From: Bryobacteraceae bacterium
GTDB lineage: Bacteria > Acidobacteriota > Terriglobia > Bryobacterales > Bryobacteraceae
Assembly: GCA_030039005.1 (NCBI GenBank)
Contig: JASHQT010000223.1
Location: 1-12,456, forward strand
DNA length: 12,456 nt
Reading direction: 5' to 3'
Below, piece by piece: positions 6,726 through 12,456 of this stretch (the stretch's first letter is position 1; every line of letters starts with the position of its first letter). The position numbers and the translations under genes were made by a program. The notes under the pieces were generated by a model. That model did no database searches, was not told the origin of the DNA, and worked only from the letters and a program-made list of their open reading frames with translations.

Positions 6726-7841
6726 TTACGAGAGAGTCTCTCGGCGAACGGTGATGGAATCCAGGAACTCGCGGTCGAGTGCATATCCGAATCCGGGATC
6801 GTCGCGGACAACGATAGTTCCATGCGGAGTTACCTCGACCGCCGGCCAAATAATATCGCGCGACCAGTACCGCTTGCTTGCCGACACGTCGCCCGGCAGC
6901 GTAAAGTTCGGAAGCGTGGAGAGCGCAATGTTGTGCGCGCGGCCGACGCCGGATTCGAGCATTCCTCCGCACCACACCGGGATTCCGGCCGCTTGCGCCA
7001 CATCATGCACGCGTTTGGCCTCGGCGAATCCGCCCACGCGGCCGAGCTTGATGTTGATGATGCGTCCGGCGTCCAGCGCGATGGCTTGCTCGGCGTGGTG
7101 CGCCGAGCGGATGCACTCGTCGAGACAGATCGGTGTTTGAAGATGGGCCTGGAGTTTGGCGTGATCGATGATCTCGTCATGTGCCAGCGGCTGCTCGATC
7201 ATCATGAGGTTGAATTCGTCCAAACATTTCAGGCGTCCTGCGTCGGCCAGCGTGTAGGCGGAGTTGGCGTCGGCCATCAGCAGGATGTGCGGGAAGCGCT
7301 GGCGGACTTCGCGCACCACGTCCACATCCCAACCCGGTTTGATCTTCATTTTGATGCGCTGGTATCCGGCGGCAAGCTCGGTCTCGATTTTTTGGAGCAA
7401 TTGCGGGACGGAATCCTGGATGCCGATAGAAACCCCGCAGGGAATCTCGCGGCGAGCGCCGCCTCCGATGTGAGCGTGGAGCGGCTTTCCGAGCATTCTT
7501 GCTTCAAGATCCCAAACGGCCACTTCCAACCCGCCGCGCGCCATCAGCTGCCCGCGAATATGGGCGCTGCGTGCGCCGACGTGGGCCGCGCTCTCGAATT
7601 CGTGTTGCAGCACGCGTGGCGCGACGTAATCCCGCAGGATCATCCACGCCGCATCGGTCCATTCCTCGTTGTAAAACGGGTTTTCGCCGCAGGTCACTTC
7701 GCCCCAACCGGCGATGCCGTCGCTCGCGACTTCCACCAGCACGATCCGGCGTTCGGTAGTTCGGCCGAAGCTGGTCTCGAAGAAGTGCACCAGCGGCATG
7801 CGGATCTCGCGCAGCGTGATTCGATCTAAGCGGATTCCCAT
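6726..7841 (-). CDS. menC: o-Succinylbenzoate synthase / N-succinylamino acid racemase (enolase superfamily)
   Basis: This 371-residue enzyme carries all catalytic residues of the muconate-lactonizing subgroup: the K164-M-K166 pair, metal ligands D191 (in MADANSAY), E216 (MIEQP) and D241 (CLDE), and the opposite-face base K265 (INIKLGRVGG). The WCGGMLESGVGRAHNIAL and SLPNFTLPGDVSAS stretches closely resemble the Amycolatopsis/Deinococcus group, whose members catalyse o-succinylbenzoate synthesis for menaquinone, racemisation of N-succinyl amino acids, or both. Sequence alone does not separate the two. Its immediate upstream neighbour encodes a GNAT acyltransferase and no other menaquinone gene is present, which leans toward a racemase role. 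The ATG at 7841 gives the usual family length; the open frame extends to 7931 but that extension is arginine-rich and lies inside the acyltransferase gene. The 16-base overlap with that gene suggests coupling. Confidence 0.9.
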   Translation of the reverse strand: MGIRLDRITLREIRMPLVHFFETSFGRTTERRIVLVEVASDGIAGWGEVTCGENPFYNEEWTDAAWMILRDYVAPRVLQHEFESAAHVGARSAHIRGQLMARGGLEVAVWDLEARMLGKPLHAHIGGGARREIPCGVSIGIQDSVPQLLQKIETELAAGYQRIKMKIKPGWDVDVVREVRQRFPHILLMADANSAYTLADAGRLKCLDEFNLMMIEQPLAHDEIIDHAKLQAHLQTPICLDECIRSAHHAEQAIALDAGRIINIKLGRVGGFAEAKRVHDVAQAAGIPVWCGGMLESGVGRAHNIALSTLPNFTLPGDVSASKRYWSRDIIWPAVEVTPHGTIVVRDDPGFGYALDREFLDSITVRRETLS

Positions 7842-8563
7842 CTTCCTATTAGATACGTTCCGGCTTCCTCGGATTTCTCGAAGCCGATCACGGCCAGGCC
7901 GCGATCGAAGGCCGCCCGGAACTGCTCGCAAGCGTTCTTCTGAATCTCACGCGCCTGCGCGGGCTCTTTTGCGCGAACGTCGGCAATGTCGGCTGGGATC
8001 GCAATGCGCGATTCGACGGCAGGGCGATCGAACGGCTGGCCCGAGACAATTGCCCTTACCCGCGGGCTGGCGATCCACCATTCCGCGATACAACGATCCG
8101 TCGGCAATCCGCCATGCAATGGGCTACTGGTGGTTCCATATTGGTTGGGAACGTAGCGCCGGACGATGGCGCCCAGGCGCTCCATATTGAAAAATGCATT
8201 CTTGATTTCGAGCGGATCGAAGGTCCATTCGATCAGATCGATGCCCCGCGCCAGTGCGTCGTCGCGCTGCGTGAGCTTGAGTTTGCGGCCGGCGCCGGCG
8301 TTACGGTATTCCGGCAGGACGCCCAGCATATGGCTGTGCAGGTATGTCTTGCCGCCGGGTTTCAGACCGGGGATCGCCATGCAGAAGCCAATCAACTGCT
8401 CGCCATCGAACGCGCCGTACACTTGTCCGCCGATTTTCGAAGCCACCACAAACAGCCGCAGCGGGATCAGGTCGACGTCTTCGAAGCCCCAGATCTGGCG
8501 TTGCAATCGCACCACAGCTTTCAGGTGTTCGCGATCCGTGAGCGCGCGAATGCTAATCGCCAT
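7826..8563 (-). CDS. GNAT-family N-acyltransferase (COG3375-like)
   Basis: The 245-residue product has an acetyltransferase fold in its first two thirds. The acyl-CoA binding motif A is visible as HMLGVLPEYRNAGAGRKLK, with R87-N-A-G90-A-G92 forming the pyrophosphate loop, followed by DLIEWTFDPLEIKNAFFNME and the conserved YVPNQYG strand. This layout matches a family often encoded beside enolase-superfamily MenC/N-acylamino acid racemase genes; related enzymes in Geobacillus have been described as succinyl-CoA-dependent D-amino acid N-succinyltransferases. The acyl donor and acceptor here cannot be read from sequence. The gene overlaps mazG by 11 bases upstream and the racemase gene by 16 bases downstream. 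Only a weak GGAAGAAG lies before its ATG; three stronger AGGAGG-type sequences occur further upstream inside mazG. Confidence 0.85.
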   Translation of the reverse strand: MAISIRALTDREHLKAVVRLQRQIWGFEDVDLIPLRLFVVASKIGGQVYGAFDGEQLIGFCMAIPGLKPGGKTYLHSHMLGVLPEYRNAGAGRKLKLTQRDDALARGIDLIEWTFDPLEIKNAFFNMERLGAIVRRYVPNQYGTTSSPLHGGLPTDRCIAEWWIASPRVRAIVSGQPFDRPAVESRIAIPADIADVRAKEPAQAREIQKNACEQFRAAFDRGLAVIGFEKSEEAGTYLIGRWESA

Positions 8564-9392
8564 GCTCGATGTGCGCTTCTTCCGTTTTGGCCTCCTTCGC
8601 TTTGGCCTCCTGCGCCTTAGCCTCCTGCCAGAGGGCTTCCATTTCGCCGATCGAGGCGCCGGGAAGCGTGAGCCGGCTCTCCAGATAGGCGAAACGTTTT
8701 CGGAATTTCGCGTTGGTTTTGCGCAGCGCCTGTTCGGGATCCACCTTCAGCCGCCGCGCCAGGTTCACCAGCGTGAACAACAGGTCACCGATTTCGCCTT
8801 CGATCTCAGCGGGCGCGCCGCTCTCGCGCGCCTGAGCCAGCTCGCGCAACTCTTCGTCGAGCTTTTCAAGCACTTGATCGATGGTGTCCCACTCGAAACC
8901 GACCGCCACAGCCTTGGAGCTGACCTGTGAGGCTTCGACGAGCGCGGGCAGATTGCGCGGCACGGAGTTCAAAATGCCTTGCTCGGGTTTGCCCTTTTGC
9001 TTCTTTTCGTCGGCCTTAATCTCGTCCCAGCGGCGCTTCACGTCATCGGAGGTCTTCGCGCTGCCGTCGCCAAACACATGCGGGTGCCGGCGGATCAGCT
9101 TTTCGGAGATCGCGTCGAGCGAATCGTCGATACCGAAGCTGCCTGCTTCCGACGCCATCTGGGCGAAGAAGACGGCCTGCAGCATCAAATCGCCGAGTTC
9201 TTCGGCTAGCCCGGACCAATCGCGCTGGTCAATGGCATCGAGAACTTCGTAGGTCTCTTCGAGCAAATAGGGCTTGATGGTGTCGAAGTTCTGCTCGCGA
9301 TCCCACGGGCAACCGCCCGGCGCGCGGAGCCTGGCCATGATCGCGACCAAGCGCTCGAAGCGTTCGCCAGTTGTGAGTGGAGCTTGGGACAT
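8553..9392 (-). CDS. mazG: Nucleoside triphosphate pyrophosphohydrolase MazG
   Basis: MazG hydrolyses (d)NTPs to monophosphate and pyrophosphate, acting as a house-cleaning enzyme. Two MazG domains are present. The first opens with LRAPGGCPWDREQNFDTIKP (22-41) and has the Mg-binding acidic helices EETYE (45-49) and EELGD (64-68). The second spans about 160-250, with VGFEW, DEELRELAQA and EIEGEIGDLLFTLVNLAR. At 279 residues it is slightly longer than the usual 260 or so, because of a charged C-terminal tail of QEAKAQEAKAKEAKTEEA repeats encoded by a 15-base tandem repeat. It is the first gene of the four-gene block and its end overlaps the acyltransferase start by 11 bases. The ATG at 9392 suits the family, though only a weak CCGGA-type binding site precedes it. 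Confidence 0.96.
   Translation of the reverse strand: MSQAPLTTGERFERLVAIMARLRAPGGCPWDREQNFDTIKPYLLEETYEVLDAIDQRDWSGLAEELGDLMLQAVFFAQMASEAGSFGIDDSLDAISEKLIRRHPHVFGDGSAKTSDDVKRRWDEIKADEKKQKGKPEQGILNSVPRNLPALVEASQVSSKAVAVGFEWDTIDQVLEKLDEELRELAQARESGAPAEIEGEIGDLLFTLVNLARRLKVDPEQALRKTNAKFRKRFAYLESRLTLPGASIGEMEALWQEAKAQEAKAKEAKTEEAHIEHGD
8583..8627 (-). repeat. Three 15-base imperfect tandem repeats in the mazG tail
   Basis: Three consecutive units (8583-8597, 8598-8612, 8613-8627) differ at only a few positions and encode the KEA/QEA repeats at the MazG C-terminus. On the coding strand each unit begins with a Shine-Dalgarno-like AGGAGG-type core, the nearest being 27 bases before the acyltransferase ATG. 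Confidence 0.8.
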
Positions 9393-9495
9393 TCCGGAGT
9401 GGGAAGTTCCAGTTTAGCAATGGACCGCTCACTCACGCGCGCTCAGTTTATGCTGTATGCGCTATCGGGCGTTCCCCGGATAAAATGGAAACAAG
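9393..9495. other. Divergent spacer between mazG and the DUF1844 gene
   Basis: This 103-base spacer must contain promoters for the two outward-facing operons. I could not pick a convincing minus-35/minus-10 pair on either strand; two TAAACT sequences on the minus strand are possible minus-10 boxes but lack partners. No hairpin, riboswitch or repeated operator is apparent. A plus-strand GGAA lies just before the DUF1844 ATG. Confidence 0.5.
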
Positions 9496-9867
9496 ATGAG
9501 TGACCAGGAATATCCCCTTCCTCCCGCGACCTTCGAATTCCTGATCCTTTCGCTGAAGGCGCAGACGGAGATGCATCTCGGCATGCATCATTTCGGCGAC
9601 GAGAAGGACCAGCCTGCTCCTGATTTTCGCGTGGCCCGCCACACCATCGACCTGATGGCCATGCTCCAGGAAAAAACGCGCGGCAACGTGACGATGGAAG
9701 AGCAGCGCCTGGTGGAAAATTCGCTCACCGAACTGCGATTTCGTTTCGTCCAGGTGATGGAGAGCACGCAGAAGAAGGCGCCGGCGGAGGAATCGCAGCC
9801 CGAAGCAAGAGCCGAGGCCGCAGCGGAGCCGAGCCCGGAAAGTAAGGAAGAGCAGGCTGGCGGTTAG
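9496..9867 (+). CDS. DUF1844 family protein
   Basis: This 123-residue cytoplasmic protein matches the DUF1844 pattern: LPPATFEFLILSLKAQTEMH (8-27), LG.HHFG, then ARHTIDLMAMLQEKTRGNVT and a helix ending LTELRFRFVQVME near residue 89. The remaining 30 or so residues form a low-complexity tail rich in Ala, Glu and Pro. The family is a short helical domain of unknown function found in several bacterial phyla including Acidobacteria. There is no signal peptide. It is the first gene of the plus-strand block and its TAG abuts the ATG of the metallo-hydrolase. The ribosome binding site is weak (GGAA, about eight bases upstream). Confidence 0.9.
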   Translation: MSDQEYPLPPATFEFLILSLKAQTEMHLGMHHFGDEKDQPAPDFRVARHTIDLMAMLQEKTRGNVTMEEQRLVENSLTELRFRFVQVMESTQKKAPAEESQPEARAEAAAEPSPESKEEQAGG

Positions 9868-10686
9868 ATGCCTGAAGAGCCGTTGACAATCACGGTGCTC
9901 GGCTCGGGCACCAGCGTGGGAGTGCCGATGATCGGCTGCCGCTGCGCGGTGTGCCATTCCACCGATCCACGCGATCGCCGGTTGCGGCCTTCGATACACG
10001 TTAAATTTGGCGATCGCGGCGTGCTGATCGACACCGCCCCGGATTTTCGCTATCAAGCGTTGCGATTCGGGTTTGAACGTGTGGATGCGATTTTGTTTAC
10101 GCACTCGCACGCCGATCACGTGATGGGCCTGGACGACGTGCGCCCCTTCAATTACCGGCAGGGCGGCGTGATCCCGATTTATGGGTCGGAAGAAACCATC
10201 GGCAATATCCGGCGGACGTTCCGCTACATCTTCGACGAGCCTGCCACAGAATCCTCGCGCCCGCGGCTGGTACCGAATGTGTTCGATCACGTGTTCAATG
10301 CCGTGCCTATCGATCTGTTCGGCCTCGCCTTCACGCCGGTCCGTCTCCAGCACGGCAAAGGCACGGTATACGGGTTCCGCTTCGGCGCTGCGGCGTATTT
10401 GACCGATCACAGCGAGATTCCCGAGGAGTCCATGGAACTGCTGCGTGGATTGGACGTGCTGTTTCTGGATGCCCTGCGGCACAAGCCGCACCCTACGCAT
10501 TCGACGGTGGAGCGGTCGCTTGAGACGGTGGAGAAGCTCGCGCCCCGGCGCGCGTTCTTCACGCACATCTGTCACGACCTGGGTCACGCTTGCACAGAAG
10601 AGCGCCTGCCTCCGCATGTGCGCCTGGCCTACGACGGGTTGCGAATCGACGTGGGCCAGATCGAGTGTGGAAAGCCGTCCGCATGA
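9868..10686 (+). CDS. MBL-fold metallo-hydrolase, PhnP-like
   Basis: This 272-residue enzyme has a metallo-beta-lactamase fold. The dinuclear metal site is marked by H79-S-H81-A-D83-H84, with further ligands likely in YLTDHSEIP, FLDALRH and FFTHICHDLGH. Near the N-terminus, LGSGTSVGVPMIGCRCAVC contains C24, C26 and C29, matching the structural zinc site of PhnP, the 5-phosphoribosyl 1,2-cyclic phosphate phosphodiesterase. The following STDPRDRRLRPS segment is typical of the wider PhnP-like group. Because no phosphonate (C-P lyase) genes are near, I call it PhnP-like rather than PhnP; a cyclic phosphodiester or related phosphate ester is the likely substrate type. Start abuts the DUF1844 stop; its TGA overlaps the ribF ATG by 4 bases. 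Confidence 0.88.
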   Translation: MPEEPLTITVLGSGTSVGVPMIGCRCAVCHSTDPRDRRLRPSIHVKFGDRGVLIDTAPDFRYQALRFGFERVDAILFTHSHADHVMGLDDVRPFNYRQGGVIPIYGSEETIGNIRRTFRYIFDEPATESSRPRLVPNVFDHVFNAVPIDLFGLAFTPVRLQHGKGTVYGFRFGAAAYLTDHSEIPEESMELLRGLDVLFLDALRHKPHPTHSTVERSLETVEKLAPRRAFFTHICHDLGHACTEERLPPHVRLAYDGLRIDVGQIECGKPSA

Positions 10687-11642
10687 TTTACCGCAGCCTT
10701 GCCGAAACGCCGGACGATTTCGGACCGTGCGCAATCACGATCGGCAATTTTGACGGTGTGCATCGCGGACATCGGGAAATCCTGCGGCGTGTCATTGCGG
10801 CGGCGCGCGAGGAAGGCTGGAAGTCCGCTGTGCTGACGTTCGATCCGCACCCCGCGAAGGTGCTGGCGCCCGCCTCTGCTCCGCGATTGCTCACGACGGT
10901 AGAGCAGCGCGCGCGGCTGATCTCCGGGCAGGGAATCGACGAGATCCTGATCCTGCCCTTCAACTCTGGGGTGTCTGAGCTCGGCCCTGAGGAATTCGTG
11001 CGGGAGGTTTTGGTTGACAAGCTCAACACGCGGGCCGTGCTGGTGGGTGCGAATTTTCGTTTCGGCAAACGCGCGGCCGGTGATGCTGCGATGCTCGAAG
11101 AACTGGGCGGCCGTTTCAGCTTCGAGACCGAGATTATCCAGCCGGTGGTGTGGCGCGAACGCGTGGTCTCGAGCAGCGAGATTCGGCGGTTAATTGAAGC
11201 GGGTGATGTATCCATCGCCTGTCGCCTCCTGGGGCGGCCCTACGTGCTGGAAGGTGCCGTGGTTTCGGGCGATGGGCGGGGATCGAAGCAGACGGTGCCG
11301 ACGTTAAATCTGGATACCCAGGCCGAGGTGATTCCCAAGGACGGCGTGTACGTCACTCGAACCGAGACGCGGGGGTGTCTAAAGCGTGCCTCGGTCACCA
11401 ACATCGGTCTAAGACCAACCTTCGACGGGCACCACCGTACGATCGAGACATTCGTGTTGTCCGAGCTTAGCGCCGATAAGCGTGAGTACATGTCCGTGGA
11501 GTTTCTGCATCGGCTGCGGGATGAACGCAAGTTTGAGAATTCTGAAGCGCTGAAGGCGCAGATTCTGCGCGATGTGCAGCGGGCGCAAGCGTATTTTCGC
11601 CGGCGGGCCGCATGCGAGAATCGAGAAATGGAGGAAGTATGA
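10683..11642 (+). CDS. ribF: Bifunctional riboflavin kinase/FMN adenylyltransferase RibF
   Basis: RibF phosphorylates riboflavin to FMN and adenylates FMN to FAD. The 319-residue protein has the adenylyltransferase domain at about 15-185, with IGNFDGVHRGH (20-30), TFDPHP (52-57), the GANFRFGK stretch (122-129) and SSSEIRRLIEAGDV (163-176). The riboflavin kinase domain (about 186-308) has GDGRGSKQTVPTLNL (196-210), TNIGLRPTF (239-247) and E255. The kinase nucleotide loop reads T-V-P-T-L-N where G-F-P-T-A-N is usual; I believe this is common in Acidobacteria, so the domain is probably active. The start at 10683 was chosen because it begins MIYRSL just before the conserved core and forms an ATGA junction with the preceding gene; the open frame reaches back to 10590 inside that gene. 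GGAAAG about nine bases upstream may serve as binding site. Confidence 0.95.
   Translation: MIYRSLAETPDDFGPCAITIGNFDGVHRGHREILRRVIAAAREEGWKSAVLTFDPHPAKVLAPASAPRLLTTVEQRARLISGQGIDEILILPFNSGVSELGPEEFVREVLVDKLNTRAVLVGANFRFGKRAAGDAAMLEELGGRFSFETEIIQPVVWRERVVSSSEIRRLIEAGDVSIACRLLGRPYVLEGAVVSGDGRGSKQTVPTLNLDTQAEVIPKDGVYVTRTETRGCLKRASVTNIGLRPTFDGHHRTIETFVLSELSADKREYMSVEFLHRLRDERKFENSEALKAQILRDVQRAQAYFRRRAACENREMEEV
11630..11634 (+). promoter_or_regulatory. Ribosome binding site of the aldolase gene
   Basis: GGAGG lies four bases before the ATG at 11639, within the last codons of ribF. It is a strong site and fixes the aldolase start despite the overlap with ribF. Confidence 0.7.
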
Positions 11643-12456
11643 GTCTATCGGAAGGCAAAGTGCGCCACATGAAGGCGCTTTCGAACAAGCAGGGAGTGAT
11701 CGCGGCTGCCGCGATGGATCAACGGGGCAGCTTGAAGAAAGCCATCGCCGCGGCGAAGGGCATTCCCGCGAATCAGGTGACCGAGGAAATGATGAGCGAG
11801 TTCAAAGTGGCCGTGTCGCGGGTGTTGACGCCGCACGCCAGCGCCATTCTGCTCGACCCCGAATATGGTTTGCCGGCCGCCCAGGCGCGTTCCTCCAATG
11901 CCGGGCTGCTGCTGGCTTATGAAGAAAGCGGCTATGACAACACCAAGCCCGGCCGTCTGCCCGATCTGCTGCCGCACGTTTCGGCCAAACGCATCGCCGA
12001 TTGGGGCGCGAACGCCGTCAAGATCTTGATTTACTATTCGCCCTTCGATGACGCGCAGGTGAACGACATCAAGCACGCCTTCATCGAGCGCATCGGCGCG
12101 GAATGCGAGGACCTGCAGGTTCCATTCTTCTGCGAGTTCGTCGGCTACGATCCCAAGGGCGGCGACGAGAAGGGCCTCGAATTCGCGAAGCAGAAGCCGC
12201 AAGTGGTCATCGGGAGCATGGAAGAATTTTCGATGCCCCAATATAAGATCGACGTGCTCAAAGTGGAAGTGCCGATTAACGCGAATTACGTTGAGGGCAG
12301 CAGCGTGTACAAGGGACAAAGGGCGCAGACGCGCGCCGAGGCTCTGGACCTGTTCCGCAAAGCTGCATCGGTCGCCAAGAAGCCGTTTATCTATCTCAGC
12401 GCGGGCGTGGGCAATGCGCAGTTTGTGGAAGAACTCGGCATGGCGGCGGAGGCGGG
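11639..12456 (+). CDS. lacD: Tagatose-1,6-bisphosphate aldolase, LacD-like (partial, C-terminus outside window)
   Basis: The visible 272 codons encode a class I aldolase of the LacD/DeoC superfamily, which splits tagatose 1,6-bisphosphate (and often other ketohexose bisphosphates) into glyceraldehyde 3-phosphate and dihydroxyacetone phosphate. Family marks include AAAMDQRGSLKK (22-34), LLDPEYGLPA (71-80), NAVKILIYYSP (125-135), FFCEFVGY (163-170) with E166, the Schiff-base lysine K208 in DVLKVEVPIN, and YLSAGVGNAQF near the right edge. The gene overlaps ribF by 4 bases (ATGA) and has a strong binding site, so it belongs to the same operon. No other lactose or tagatose pathway gene is visible, so the physiological substrate may differ; the role in a general sugar-phosphate route is inference. 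The stop codon lies beyond the window. Confidence 0.93.
   Translation, partial: MSLSEGKVRHMKALSNKQGVIAAAAMDQRGSLKKAIAAAKGIPANQVTEEMMSEFKVAVSRVLTPHASAILLDPEYGLPAAQARSSNAGLLLAYEESGYDNTKPGRLPDLLPHVSAKRIADWGANAVKILIYYSPFDDAQVNDIKHAFIERIGAECEDLQVPFFCEFVGYDPKGGDEKGLEFAKQKPQVVIGSMEEFSMPQYKIDVLKVEVPINANYVEGSSVYKGQRAQTRAEALDLFRKAASVAKKPFIYLSAGVGNAQFVEELGMAAEA

Noticed and set aside
6516..7829. A 437-codon open frame on the plus strand opposite the SDR and racemase genes
   Set aside because: It is antisense to two genes with complete catalytic motifs, and its translation is His/Arg/Ala-rich with no recognisable domain. High GC in third positions commonly opens such shadow frames.
8553..9392. Toxin-antitoxin system suggested by the name MazG
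   Set aside because: No mazE or mazF neighbour exists; the two-domain MazG is an ordinary nucleotide pyrophosphohydrolase.
9868..10686. Phosphonate (C-P lyase) pathway suggested by the PhnP-like protein
   Set aside because: None of phnG to phnM is nearby, and PhnP-like hydrolases are common outside that pathway.
9448..10734. A 428-codon open frame on the minus strand opposite the DUF1844 and metallo-hydrolase genes
   Set aside because: Antisense to clear family members, arginine-rich and low-complexity, with no motif of its own.
11645..12319. A 224-codon minus-strand frame opposite the aldolase gene
   Set aside because: The opposite strand encodes an intact LacD-like active site; this frame has no recognisable domain.
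11639..12456. Lactose/tagatose catabolic operon suggested by the aldolase
   Set aside because: No lacABC-type isomerase or kinase and no sugar transport gene is present; the aldolase sits behind ribF.

Overview
The window looks like a piece of chromosome from a GC-rich, environmental Gram-negative bacterium, most likely an acidobacterium of the Solibacter/Bryobacter type. This placement is inferred from gene content and is not tested here. The main clues are a DUF1592 cytochrome-like protein paired with a Tat-exported DUF1552 protein, a combination enriched in Acidobacteria and Planctomycetes; a DUF1844 gene; and a RibF kinase-domain motif (SKQTVPTLN) that I associate with acidobacterial RibF proteins. 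I see no insertion sequence, phage gene, integrase, tRNA, rRNA or CRISPR array. Base composition looks even, so the window reads as resident chromosome rather than an island.

There are twelve protein genes in four tight blocks, with very little non-coding DNA. Block 1 (4442 to below 1, minus strand) encodes three exported proteins: a periplasmic ankyrin-repeat protein, an 809-residue protein with two CxxCH haem motifs and the DUF1587/1595/1592/1588/1585 modules, and a DUF1552 protein with a twin-arginine signal that runs off the left edge. Block 2 (4552-6011, plus strand) is divergent from block 1. It encodes an ArsA/Get3-family ATPase with a C-terminal HSP20-like domain, followed by an unrecognised 78-residue CxxC protein.

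Block 3 (9392-6012, minus strand) holds four genes with no intergenic base between them: mazG, a GNAT acyltransferase, an enolase-superfamily enzyme of the o-succinylbenzoate synthase / N-succinylamino acid racemase group, and a short-chain dehydrogenase resembling pteridine reductase. The GNAT-racemase pairing suggests N-acylamino acid chemistry as much as menaquinone synthesis. Block 4 (9496 to beyond 12456, plus strand) is divergent from block 3. It encodes a DUF1844 protein, a PhnP-like metallo-beta-lactamase hydrolase, the bifunctional FAD synthetase RibF and a LacD-like tagatose-bisphosphate aldolase cut by the right edge. Its junctions abut or overlap by 4 bases.

Only two spacers exceed 100 bases: 4443-4551 and 9393-9495. 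Both lie between divergent genes and must hold the promoters. Blocks 2 and 3 converge at 6011/6012 with their stop codons directly adjacent, leaving no room for a separate terminator. The best leads for new biology are the three-gene exported block 1, the GNAT/racemase couple, and the ATPase with its small CxxC partner.
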